A model generated the notes under the pieces. It saw only the letters and a program-made list of their open reading frames with translations, was not told where the DNA came from and searched no databases. A stretch of DNA of 64,000 nucleotides from Lamellibrachia satsuma (taxonomy: Eukaryota; Annelida; Polychaeta; Sabellida; Siboglinidae): assembly GCA_033239005.1 (NCBI GenBank), contig BSQZ01000028.1, positions 6,334,911 to 6,398,910 on the forward strand. The letters are read 5' to 3'. The position numbers and the translations under genes are program-made. Positions 12,026 to 22,345 of this stretch are shown here, piece by piece (position 1 is the first letter of the stretch; each line of letters opens with the position of its first letter).

Positions 12026-14010
12026 ATTTGGTAGACTCCCTGTTTTCCATCCTATATATGTGTCCAGTCCAGCGTATTTGGTAGACTCCCTGTTTTCCAT
12101 CCTATATATGTGTCCAGCCCAGTGTATTTGGTAGACTCCCTGTTTTCCATCCTATATATGTGTCCAGTCCAGCGTATTTGGTAGACTCCCTGTTTTCCAT
12201 CCTATATATGTGTCCAGCCCAGTGTATTTGGTAGACTCCCTGTTTTCCATCCTATATATGTGTCCAGTCCAGCGTATTTGGTAGACTCCCTGTTTTCCAT
12301 CCTATATATGTGACCAGCCCAGTGTATTTGGTAGACTACCTCGTTTTCCATCCTATATATGTGTCCAGCCCAGTGTATTTGGTAGACTCCCTGTTTTCCA
12401 TCCTATATATGTGTCCAGTCCAGTGTATTTGGTAGACTCCCTGTTTTCCATCCTATCTATGTGTCCAGCCCAGAGTATTTGGTAGACTCCCTGTTTTCCA
12501 TCCTATATATGTGTCCAGTCCAGTTTATTTGGTAGACTCCCTGTTTTCCATCCTATATATGTGTCCAGCCCAGTGTATTTGGTAGACTCCCTGTTTTCCA
12601 TCCTATAAATGTGTCCAGTCCAGTGTATTTGGTAGACTCCCTGTTTTCCATCCTATATATGTGTCCAGTCCCGTGTATTTGGTAGACTCCCTGTTTTCCA
12701 TCCTATATATGTGACCAGCCCAGTGTATTTGGTAGACTCCCTGTTTTCCATCCTATATATGTGTCCAGCCCAGTGTATTTGGTAGACTCCCTGTTTTCCA
12801 TCCTATATATGTGTCCAGTCCAGTGTATTTGGTAGACTCCCTGTTTTCCATCCTATATATGTGTCCAGCCCAGAGTATTTGGTAGACTCCCTGTTTTACA
12901 TCCTATATGTGTCCAGTCCAGCGTATTTGGTAGACTCCCTGTTTTCCATCCTATATATGTGTCCAGTCCAGTGTATTTGGTAGACTCCCTGTTTTCCATC
13001 CTATATATGTGTCCAGTCCAGTGTATTTGGTAGACTCCCTGTTTTCCATCCTATATATGTGTCCAGTCCAGTGTATTTGGTAGACTCCCTGTTTTCCATC
13101 CTATATATGTGTCCAGTCCAGTGTATTTGGTAGACTCCCTGTTTTCCATCCTATATATGTGTCCAGTCCAGTGTATTTGGTAGACTCCCTGTTTTCCATC
13201 CTATATATGTGTCCAGCCCAGTGTATTTGGTAGACTCCCTGTTTTCCATCCTATAAATGTGTCCAGTCCAGTGTATTTGGTAGACTCCTGTTTTCCATCC
13301 TATATATGTGTCCAGTCCAGTGTATTTGGTAGACTCCCTGTTTTCCATCCTATATATGTGTCCAGCCCAGTGTATTTGGTAGACTCCCTGTTTTCCATCC
13401 TATATATGTGTCCAGCCCAGTGTATTTGGTAGACTCCCTGTTTTCATCCTATATGTGTCCAGCCCAGTGTATTTGGTAGACTCCCTGTTTTCCATCCTAT
13501 ATATGTGTCCAGCCCAGTGTATTTGGTAGACTCCCTGTTTTCCATCCTACATATGTGTCCAGCCCAGTGTATTTGGTAGACTCCCTGTTTTCCATCCTAC
13601 ATATGTGTCCAGCCCAGTGTATTTGGTAGACTCCCTGTTTTCCATCCTACATATGTGTCCAGCCCAGTGTATTTGGTAGACTCCCTGTTTTCCATCCTAT
13701 ATATGTGTCCAGCCCAGTGTATTTGGTAGACTCCCTGTTTTCCATCCTACATATGTGTCCAGCCCAGTGTATTTGGTAGACTCCCTGTTTTCCACAGCCC
13801 AGTGTATTTGGTAGACTCCCTGTTTTCCATCCTACATATGTGTCCAGCCCAGTGTATTTGGTAGACTCCCTGTTTTCCATCCTACATATGTGTCCATCCC
13901 AGTGTATTTGGTAGACTCCCTGTTTTCCATCCTACATATGTGTCCAGCCCAGTGTATTTGGTAGACTCCCTGTTTTCCATGCCATATATGTGTCCAGCCC
14001 AGTGTATTTG
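12026..14010 (-). repeat. 50-bp minisatellite (~40 copies) derived from a LINE C-terminus
   Basis: About 40 copies of a 50-bp unit, mostly 95% or more alike, with occasional shortened units (near 13,441 and 13,793). Read on the minus strand, the unit translates as WAGHIYRMENRESTK, corresponding to the W(A/L)GHv.RM.d.R.PK segment that follows NKEVLAR in LINE reverse transcriptases. The array begins exactly where that segment is expected, next to the LINE fragment at 14,011-14,350. Long open frames here are repeat artefacts. Confidence 0.93.
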
Positions 14011-14350
14011 GCGATGACAGAATACTGATGAGCAGACAGAGACCTGTTCTAGCGAGAACTTCCTTATTTGTCACTTTGTCCTACCAGCAAATACCCAGGA
14101 TTGTTCTGATGCATGTAGAACGTGCCCAGTCTCATCTCAATCAAGGTGTATGTTGTATAGAACGCAAACTTTGTACTCTGCATTTGGTGCAAGCAGCTTG
14201 GCTTGGCTGGTCTACCTGTTGGCTCAAGATTGTCTTCTTGATACTAATCACTCTTGAGTCCAAATTCATTGCAGGCCTTGGCAAACTTGTCTAGCATAGT
14301 TTGGAGCAGTGTTGGCTAGAAGACATCATCATCTGCATACATGAGCTCTT
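14011..14350 (-). pseudogene. LINE reverse transcriptase YADD region and C-terminus
   Basis: Minus-strand frames contain IKELMYADDDVF (the RT YADD catalytic motif), then DKFAKACNEFGLKSD, and finally VTNKEVLARTGLCLL, all typical of one APE-type LINE family in which ...DRVTNKEVLARAG precedes a WxGH..RM.D.R.PK tail. Stops and frameshifts interrupt it. The tail itself continues into the minisatellite at 12,026-14,010. Confidence 0.85.
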
Positions 14351-15408
14351 TAATATAATAGTATACATGTGCTTTTTGTCTTAGTTTTCGCCTGGATCAA
14401 GGCCCATCATAAGGGCTTAGGATAGGGGGTTTAATTTAATTTCTAATTTTGTTGCTATTTTTTAGCTATAATGTGCAATCTTAAGTTAATAAACATAAAA
14501 CGCACCCACAATCAGTTTGGGGAGGGTCGGGATGATTTCTTTAAAAATGTTGCCATTAAAAAAGTCTCATAAAAGTAGGTTCATCCAAACCCTCAAACCA
14601 CCCTCTCCCCGGGGACGGGCCAATAGCTGCACACAACACTTTAACCATTCTTAACGTCAGCAGTGACTAACATTTTACTGGAGTTCAGTCACTCAGAGTC
14701 GGAATGATGTGTTGCAAGAAGTGAAAGATAATCTTCTAGACGATCTTTGAAGATGGATTCACATTGTTTGCCCCAAAGTTTGCGTCAAAAGCCAGTATTG
14801 TGAGACATCCTGAAAAGACTTGGCTTTCACCATCGGTTAATGGTGGCAAAAACATTTTTGCACTGCTTTCAATTGATCCCACAACGTTTTGCACAACAGG
14901 GCTTCCCAGCAAATGACATAATAGTGTTGCCAGGTTATTGCAACACGTAATCACATGGGGTCTGGAATGTATAATGTCATCCGCCATTAACAAACAATCT
15001 ACATGTGACCGTGATGCCGCATAACGATGACCTTATACAGGTAGAGTAGTGTGGGGAAAGGCACACTCCTCTCTATTTCAGCAGATCCAACTATTAATGC
15101 TGTTATCTCCTGATAAACCAATGCAACACAAAACCAAACCAATTTCAGCATGTTCAATTTAAGGAGACGAAACACGCCCAGTAAGTAATACCAATTTGAT
15201 TTTTGAGCCATATTATTGTAACAAATTTGACATGATAACACACTTTCACTATTTCTAGACAAAAGAAGGTTTGTGAATTGTACCGACCATTCAGTTTAAA
15301 TCAACACCAGTCCGGATGAAGTTGTTATGATATCACAGATCGAGAGTTTACATTAACCCCAGCCCAGATAGGGATGCTATGCTTTGCTGAGGACGTTATG
15401 ACTAACAC
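14351..15408. other. No gene seen
   Basis: Lies between the two halves of the decayed LINE. Two minus-strand frames (14,736-14,993 and 14,999-15,262) have no recognisable domains. Confidence 0.4.
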
Positions 15409-16022
15409 TAGTGTTGGGAATATGTAAATTTTTATTGAACGATCATATCTAATCGATTGATCATCGATCATTGAAATTAATCAATATATTTGATAAATAT
15501 CACTGTTTCTATTATTCTATTTAAGTATTTCTGTAAAAAATGTATGTATCAATTAAAGAGAAACAAAACAATTTGTTTTTATATTATTTGCTGTGTCCCC
15601 ATGTTGAGGTATGTACATAGATCAACATGCATGGTTTGCTCGCTTGCTAGACCCAGCTGACTGGCTGTGGTGCTGTGTTAAACAGACTCACGGTCAATCC
15701 TTTCTTATTCGTTATTGAGTTCGTTCCCTGCCACCTCTTGAACCAGCGAGGAGATTCAAGAAGTGACTTTATTCCTTCCATTCTATGTACAACTTCATTG
15801 ACAGCATTATCAACAGAGTTAATATGAAGGCTTTCATTGGTCAGTAACTGGGAGAAGGGGGCAGCATGGCCAATCATAAGTCTTCTTTCTTCCTGCCATT
15901 TTCGACAGGTAATTGTAATGCAAAATTAATATAAATGATCGATCACATAAGGTTGTGATCGATTCCTTGATCGCAAGCATGATCCAAAGTCGTGGATGAA
16001 TAGATTAATCGGAACAGCACTA
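15409..16022. mobile_element. Putative hAT-like non-autonomous element
   Basis: Left end TAGTGTTGGGAAT and right end ATTAATCGGAACAGCACTA are imperfect inverted ends, and both subterminal regions are full of GATCGAT-type motifs. The interior (15,640-15,880) has a short minus-strand frame (LMIGHAAPFSQLLTNESLHI...) with no recognised match. Ends resembling CAGTGTTGGGA are common in hAT elements; the family call is inference. Confidence 0.4.
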
Positions 16023-16062
16023 ACTAGCACTAACTAGCACTAACTAGCACTAACTAGCACTG
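16019..16062 (+). repeat. 10-bp repeat x 4
   Basis: CACTAACTAG repeated four times at the right edge of the hAT-like element. Confidence 0.9.
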
Positions 16063-16459
16063 CCTTTGTTGCTAACAGTTAAATATTGCACTACCAAAAC
16101 TAAACTGGGTAGTGCAAGGAGTCGTAAGCTCTTGCCTTTTCTCCTGTGCAACGGGGCTAGTATCTATAACACAAAGTAGTTTGTGACTGAATATTCCCTC
16201 ATATCTCTGTCAGTTTCGCACATATGGTGCTGAAATTTGATATGCATGCCCGGGGGCCATGGATATGGTTCGTACATTAAAAAAAATAAAAATTCCCCAG
16301 GAGTGGACTTTTGACGTAGATTACGTAACTCATAACAATAGTACGTACAATTGTTAGCAACAAGTATGGTCATAATGGCATTTGGTTGTGAGTAAATGCT
16401 TAATTATGTTACATATATATATATATAAAATAATATATCTGCTTCTCAATCCGACCATT

Positions 16460-16675
16460 CTTGGTGGTAGATCACCATAAGGCCGTTCTCGATGGTAGGG
16501 CCACGGGGGAGCCGCTCTCGACGGTCCAGCCATCGGGCAGCCATTCTTGACTGTCCAGCCACCGGAGAGCAGTTCTCAAAGGTTGGGCTACCGGGGAACC
16601 GCTCTTGGCAGCATGGCCACCTAGGAGCTGCTCTTGATGGCATGGCCATCTAGGAGCCCCTCTCAAATGCATGTT
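16460..16675 (+). repeat. Diverged GC-rich minisatellite, ~36-39 bp unit
   Basis: Six degenerate copies of a CCGTTCTCGATGGTAGGGCC-type unit (variants GACGGTCCAGCC, CATGGCCACC). The Arg/Pro/Trp-rich open frames are repeat-driven. Confidence 0.75.
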
Positions 16676-16810
16676 GGAATTATGCTAAAAAGATTATGCT
16701 AAACAGCTGCTGGATCTGATGTCTCAAAGTTGGACAGTTCCTTGCATATTGGAGTGGAAAGATTTTATTAACTCCAAAAGCTTGGCGGAGCAGCCTATTT
16801 TGGCTAGTAG

Positions 16811-16980
16811 CATATGGGGGGAGGAAGCTTAGTCACCCATTAGTAGTAGTGGCGCAATAGGTTACATATGGGGGGAGGAAGCTTAGTCACCCATTAGTAG
16901 TAGTGGCGCAATAGGTTACATATGGGGGGAGGAAGCTTAGTCACCCATTAGTAGTAGTGGCGCAATAGGTTACATATGGG
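16811..16980 (+). repeat. 54-bp unit x 3
   Basis: Three identical copies of CATATGGGGGGAGGAAGCTT...GCGCAATAGGTTA. Confidence 0.96.
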
Positions 16981-16984
16981 AAAA

Positions 16985-17238
16985 ATCAAACAAATAAGCC
17001 AAAAGGGGCCATGGCCTAATGAACCCCCCACATTCGCCATGAGCAATGGTTGATGCTGTTCATGGGCCTTCTCAGTGATCTGATGCACAGTGAACATCAT
17101 GTCCATGTCCAGGTCCCCATACCCACATTGGGTATCGGGATATAGTGCTTTGCCACTGACACTCAAGAGTGATATACCACGGTAGTTATCACTTAGTGTT
17201 CTGTCACATTTCTTCTTGTGCAGTGTGTTACAACACAC
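16985..17238 (-). pseudogene. LINE reverse transcriptase fragment
   Basis: The minus-strand translation contains DNYRGISLLSVSGKALYPDT followed by QCGYGDLDMDMMFTVHQITE. This matches the finger/palm part of APE-type non-LTR reverse transcriptases (NYRGISLLSVAGK ... QCGF.PGR.T.DMIF..RQ). About 50 residues between GKALY and PDTQCG are missing, and the frame ends without the catalytic region, so it is a decayed piece. Confidence 0.85.
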
Positions 17239-17269
17239 AAATTTTGTGGCACGATCCTCTTTCCCTAGC

Positions 17270-17395
17270 TACCCTCCTGTCTCCCTCCCACTGTCCCTCC
17301 CTCCCACTGTCCGTCTCCCTCCCGCTCTCCCTCCCACTGTTCGACTCCTTCCCACTGTCCCTCCCTCTCCTCCTCCTCCCACTCCCCCTCAGCTG
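17270..17395 (+). repeat. Polypyrimidine tract (CCCTCCCACTGT)n
   Basis: CT-rich imperfect repeat inserted between LINE endonuclease and RT remnants. Confidence 0.9.
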
Positions 17396-17399
17396 TGGT

Positions 17400-17640
17400 C
17401 CAAATCACAGTCAGCACTGGGGTATGTATTGGACTCATGGAAGTCTTTCTGAAGAGATCAAGTTGGTGTCGTGTCTTTGAGCTTGGGTGCAGTGAAACTT
17501 TTGCAACAAGGTTTCATGTTGAGTGCTAATAGCCTTTGGCCAATAGGTGTTTACTTTGCCTATATACCAATTAAAGTGATGTCCAAACATGGTGATCGGC
17601 ACCAACTCTTGCCTTCATATCACCAAGTACAATTTTCTTA
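17400..17640 (-). pseudogene. LINE endonuclease-domain fragment
   Basis: Minus-strand translation at about 17,575-17,640 gives DKKIVLGDMKARVGADHHVW, matching the conserved LGDFNARVG.DH..W motif of LINE apurinic endonucleases. Further frames towards 17,400 are broken by stops. It sits upstream of the RT fragment in the expected order, separated by a CT-rich microsatellite (17,270-17,395). Confidence 0.8.
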
Positions 17641-18055
17641 TCTTTGACACAGTTGGTATCAAGACTATATCATGTCATGTAGGTGATAGTAGAATGTTTG
17701 TCTGTTCTGAGATATCCTGGAGGGCATAGCCACAACAGTTATTGCAGTGTGTGTGGTGTATAAATGTAGTGCATCAGCATATTTGCTGGCCGGCCATCCG
17801 CCAATGGTGGCAGCTGTGCAGGATTGGTGCATTCGTAACCGTATGTGACCCTCATTTGCCCATTTGCCTGTGATGTAGTGTCATCAAATACTTAGTGAAC
17901 AGAGGACATGCACTGTGACTACACAGCTGCTGGCTTTAGATGACGTACAGTCCAACATTCAGCAAGCCTACCCAGGAAGCATTACCTAATATTTTACATA
18001 AATGGCACCAACTATGAGTTGGCGTAGCAGGCAAAAAGATAATGAAATGGTGAAA
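17641..18055. other. No gene seen
   Basis: Non-repetitive sequence that may include more degenerate LINE 5' material, not recognisable with confidence. Confidence 0.3.
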
Positions 18056-18440
18056 CTGTCAAGTCTGTGCGACCGTTATTCGAGTCTGCACGACCACTGG
18101 TCTAGTCTGCACGAGAGCCTATTGAAATGGCACATGAGCCTGTTGAAAAAGTGGCTAAAAGTTACCATAACACAGTAATTTATATTTCATATATTTTCAT
18201 GAACCATTCACAAAGTCATTCTCACAGACGACAATAAACGAATGGCAAATCATCTACAGATTTGTGTAAATGTTAGCAGCTTGAATATGTTTAAAAACAG
18301 AATTGACAATAGTTAAATCTCGTGAGAGAACAATGTCATAAGATAACCTACGGAATACATAACAAATTCAGTGCAACTTTACATGTGAAAGGTTTGTGTG
18401 TGAAAGGTCCTGGGTTCAACCTGTGGTATGTCCCATTTAT
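18056..18440 (+). mobile_element. Left copy of inverted tRNA-like element
   Basis: Begins CTGTCAAGTCTGTGCGACC, contains AAGTGGCTAAAAGTTACC and GCAACTTTACATG, and ends in CCTGGGTTCAACCTGTGGTA (B-box-like). The same blocks appear in the same order, inverted, at 19,196-19,478. It has lost the A-box part seen in the right copy. Confidence 0.6.
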
Positions 18441-18543
18441 ATTTTTCTCCTTTAATTTTCCAGTTAGTATTATATTTAGTGCAATATTCGCTTTTGTTTA
18501 ATTTTAATGATTGGCAGTGTATGGTACTAATTATTTGTGAGTG

Positions 18544-19147
18544 TGGTTTAGTAGTGACTAGACTGGTTTAGTAGTGACTAGACTGGTTTAGTAGTGACTA
18601 GACTGGTTTAGTAGTGACTAGACTGGTTTAGTAGTGACTAGACTGGTTTAGTAGTGACTAGACTGGTTTAGTAGTGACTAGACTGGTTTAGTAGTGACTA
18701 GACTGGTTTAGTAGTGACTAGACTGGTTTAGTAGTGACTAGACTGGTTTAGTAGTGACTAGACTGGTTTAGTAGTGACTAGACTGGTTTAGTAGTGACTA
18801 GACTGGTTTAGTAGTGACTAGACTGGTTTAGTAGTGACTAGACTGGTTTAGTAGTGACTAGACTGGTTTAGTAGTGACTAGACTGGTTTAGTAGTGACTA
18901 GACTGGTTTAGTAGTGACTAGACTGGTTTAGTAGTGACTAGACTGGTTTAGTAGTGACTAGACTGGTTTAGTAGTGACTAGACTGGTTTAGTAGTGACTA
19001 GACTGGTTTAGTAGTGACTAGACTGGTTTAGTAGTGACTAGACTGGTTTAGTAGTGACTAGACTGGTTTAGTAGTGACTAGACTGGTTTAGTAGTGACTA
19101 GACTGGTTTAGTAGTGACTAGACTGGTTTAGTAGTGACTAGACTGGT
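18544..19147 (+). repeat. Perfect 20-bp x 30 minisatellite
   Basis: Unit GGTTTAGTAGTGACTAGACT, about 30.2 copies with no substitution that I can see. This is the most homogeneous array in the window, lying between the two inverted tRNA-like elements. Confidence 0.97.
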
Positions 19148-19195
19148 GCAGCTGGTCAACTTTTTTTACTCTTTTCTCGCCGTCTTTACCTTTTT

Positions 19196-19478
19196 TGTAT
19201 TGATGCCAAAACAATACAAATCGGACATACCGCAGGTTGAACCCGGGCCCTTTCACATGCAAAACAACACTCTACCATTATGCTACAACCATGTAAAGTT
19301 GCAGGTAACTTTTAGCCACTTTTATCTGGATAGTATATTATATTATGTTTTTTGCGGCACTACTTTGTTGCTCCTCGTCCAACAACACTGTTTTTAGTGG
19401 TAACCAAACTTGATCTCTCTCGCAGACTCAGTCGCTCTCACAGACTCAACCAGAGGTCGCACAGACTTGACAGGGTTT
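19196..19478 (-). mobile_element. Right copy of inverted tRNA-like element
   Basis: On the minus strand: GTCAAGTCTGTGCGACC at the outer edge, AAGTGGCTAAAAGTTACC, then a tRNA-like stretch GTAGCATAATGGTAGAGTG (A box) and CCGGGTTCAACCTGC (B box). The cloverleaf is degenerate, so this is a tRNA-derived element and not a tRNA gene. Confidence 0.6.
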
Positions 19479-19648
19479 TGCCGTTTCAGCATTCTTTTGT
19501 CCTAAGACATTCCGCTACAAAGACATATTCCGCTGTGGCGCCTCATAACCAATTCCAGTTGCTACCCTCTGGTGATTAGCAATTTTATTCTCACTCCAGA
19601 ACTGGATTCTTAAAAACAGTTAGTTATTATATGCCAGTCTCTACTAAC

Positions 19649-19797
19649 CACCTGTGGGCAATAGAGAATCCCTCATCAACATGTCTAAAACACTGATGTC
19701 ACCAAACCACCTGTGGGCAATAGAGAATCCCTCATCAACATGTCTAAAACACTGATGTCACCAAACCACCTGTGGGCAATAGAGAATCCCTCGTCAA
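19649..19797 (+). repeat. 59-bp unit x 2.5
   Basis: ACCACCTGTGGGCAATAGAG ... TGATGTCACCAA, two full copies and a partial one. Confidence 0.95.
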
Positions 19798-19907
19798 CAA
19801 TAATAATGATATGAAAGGAGAAAATATTATAGTTTGGTAAGAGTGAATCACAAACCCAATAGTAATGATCTCGCAATACTGATGTGCATACACAAAATTG
19901 GTTTAAT

Positions 19908-20371
19908 GGAGCAAGGGGAATAGTGGCTGTTTTGATGGGGCAAGGGGAATAGTGGCTGTTTTGATGGGGCAAGGGGAATAGTGGCTGTTTTGATGGGGCA
20001 AGGGGAATAGTGGCTGTTTTGATGGGGCAAGGGGAATAGTGGCTGTTTTTATGGGGCAAGAAGAATAGTGGCTGTTTTGATGGGGCAAGGGGAATAGTGG
20101 CTGTTTTGATGGGGCAAGGGGAATAGTGGCTGTTTTGATGGGGCAAGGGGAATAGTGGTTGTTTTGATGGGGCAAGGGGAATAGTGGCTGTTTTGATGGG
20201 GCAAGGGGAATAGTGGCTGTTTTGATGGGGCAAGGGTAATAGTGGCTGTTTTGATGGGGCAGGGGGAATAGTGGCTGTTTTGATGGGGCAAGGGGAATAG
20301 TGGCTGTTTTGATGGGGCAAGGGGAATAGTGGCTGTTTTGATGGGGCAAGGGGAATAGTGGCTGTTTTGCT
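19908..20371 (+). repeat. 29-bp minisatellite x 16
   Basis: Unit TGGGGCAAGGGGAATAGTGG CTGTTTTGA with few substitutions. Long minus-strand Pro/His/Lys/Gln-rich frames are artefacts. Confidence 0.96.
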
Positions 20372-20913
20372 TAGCAGTGTATGTCAGTGGATTTTTCAAA
20401 AAACATTGATTGTTTTCCTGTCATAGTTCATAAGGGAGCTGACTTTGTGTGTATTTGTACACCTGTAATTACTAGCGTAATTAGGGACCTACATGTAATC
20501 ATCTAATACCAGAAAAGACGTACGTGTAAGGCCTGTTTCGTGTATACCGTCTATCGGTTAAACCATATATAATAAGTGTCTATATGTCGTAATAGTTTTT
20601 TAAGTTGTTGACATCATTTTGGTTTGCATGCATTAATTTTCGGTTCCCATTTCGCGGAATAAGACTGGTGATTCTTTCGCGCATAACTGTTCTAAAATAA
20701 AAGTAAATAAGACAGCACATTTTATTTTCTTGAGTGCCACTATCTTCTGTGAAAACTGTTGCATTTGTGTGTCCCGCCACGGTAAACTTTTCCTTGTTTA
20801 TAATGTAGCAAACAATGTCAATAATTGTTTTCTAAAGTGGTGATAAAATGTATGTCATAAACTGTATTGGTTATAAACGCAAATTTGGCAACATCACATC
20901 CTTTCACCCCCAG
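20372..20913. other. No gene seen
   Basis: Non-repetitive, ordinary AT-rich sequence leading to the candidate exon at 20,914. Confidence 0.4.
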
Positions 20914-21132
20914 AGTTTCAATGGTTCTGAGGAAAGAAATGCAGGAAGAGAAAGAGGTGGCGTGAAAAGAAGGGGTGCATGGAGAGGAAGCGGTGCAAAA
21001 AGAGGGCAGAGTGCGTCGAGAGGAATGGGTGGCAGGAGGCGTCGACGTGGCAGAGCAAGTCTAGATACACTGAACAGAGAAGACTGTGCACACATGAGGA
21101 AACTGAGAAGCCAGAAAAAGGAGAGACTACAG
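20914..21132 (+). CDS. Possible internal exon, Arg/Gly-rich
   Basis: A 219-bp open segment (73 codons, phase 0-0) between a good acceptor, CTTTCACCCCCAG, and a good donor, CTACAG|GTAAAA. It is Arg/Gly/Lys-rich with RGG-like runs, for example GRRRRRGRASLDTLNREDCA. The ATG at 20,848 upstream is not needed if it is an exon. A second frame (ATG 20,979) is also open across much of it, so the coding frame is not proven. No family recognised. It could be part of a transposable element. Confidence 0.3.
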
Positions 21133-22201
21133 GTAAAATTGTGTTTATATGGAATTACACAATTGTTGTAACAAAAATGCAGCTGATAAAGGTTTCTATA
21201 TTATTGTTTGGCCTCATTTGTGGTATTTTTATGCATGCAATAAACTGCAGTGACATAAATTATATCAAATTAATTATGAAGTGTAATAACTGAAAATTAT
21301 ATGTACCCAGTACAACTGAATTTTTACTTCATTACCCTAATTAACCATAATTAAGGATTTAATTCATTAGCATAACATATTACAAGTACATCTAACAAGG
21401 TGGGAGAAAGATGCTTTAAAATTATTAAATGAAGTTAAGTGTCATTATGTTGAATGAATGGTACAGTATTACTGTGACATGGATCTAGCACAATGCATTC
21501 TATATGCACCGTTATACATAATTATGAACTTTGTGTCATCTACATGACACCTATTTGATAAATATCTACGCAATAGATGTAGTCAGATTACATTGACTGA
21601 ACTTAAGCTGTCTGTATTGTACAAAGGTTAAGGGAGATGGAGATCATTTACATGATGTGGACCCCTGCATGACATTAATTTGTTATTTTAACAACACTAC
21701 ATGACATCTGTATGTCACATAGATGACAAATGCATATTTGATAATATAATTACAGCCCCAATCAGGTAGTAATATTATTAGTCAATATAATTATGCAAGA
21801 AAATACAGGAAACAATATGTAGAATAGTTGTCACATAGTTTACAACTTTTATTATAATATACATACAACATCAATGGTGATGATTTCAAGTTTATATACA
21901 ATAATAAGTGCATATAGTATCGTTGCAACCCTTTGCAACAGCAGCAATACATGTGTGTTGTGTACGTGAAAGAATATGCAGATATGCCAAGTGTACCACT
22001 TTGGCAGTAGAACAGCTTTTTCAGCATTTTTACAACCTGCTTTCAAGCCAAAATGTACTAGCAACAAAATGTAATAGCAAACCGCAAAAAAAATATGTTT
22101 ACTCAGTTTTAATCCAGATGTACCATTTTTAGAACAATTTTACATCATGTAAATGACATCAGTGCCTTGACTGAGCAGGAGGGAAAGGGCTACTTCTGCA
22201 G
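21133..22201. other. AT-rich, no gene seen
   Basis: Contains repeated CATGACA / ATGACAC motifs (21,540-21,730) without regular period. Confidence 0.4.
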
Positions 22202-22345
22202 ATGGCCGAGAGGGAGCCAGGCCTCTTATTCGATATTATGAGGCAAAATACACCAAAAACAGTGGGAAGTGCGGTTACTCCAAATTGGTCATTGTCAAGA
22301 AATGACCAGCGATATCGAACGCTTATGCTGCAACATGCAGCCTGA
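22202..22345 (+). CDS. Short ORF or terminal exon, unknown
   Basis: ATG follows directly on an acceptor-like CTACTTCTGCAG. The frame encodes 47 residues beginning MAEREPGLLFDIMRQNTPKT and ends in TGA. Sequence is balanced in composition, unlike the surrounding AT-rich DNA. No family recognised. It may connect to the exon-like stretch at 20,914-21,132, which is inference. Confidence 0.25.
   Translation: MAEREPGLLFDIMRQNTPKTVGSAVTPNWSLSRNDQRYRTLMLQHAA

Noticed and set aside
19218..19320. Minus-strand tRNA gene
   Set aside because: Boxes present but acceptor and anticodon stems do not pair, and a related damaged copy lies inverted nearby.
19685..20399. Proline/lysine/histidine repeat proteins on the minus strand
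   Set aside because: 29-bp minisatellite open in all three minus frames.
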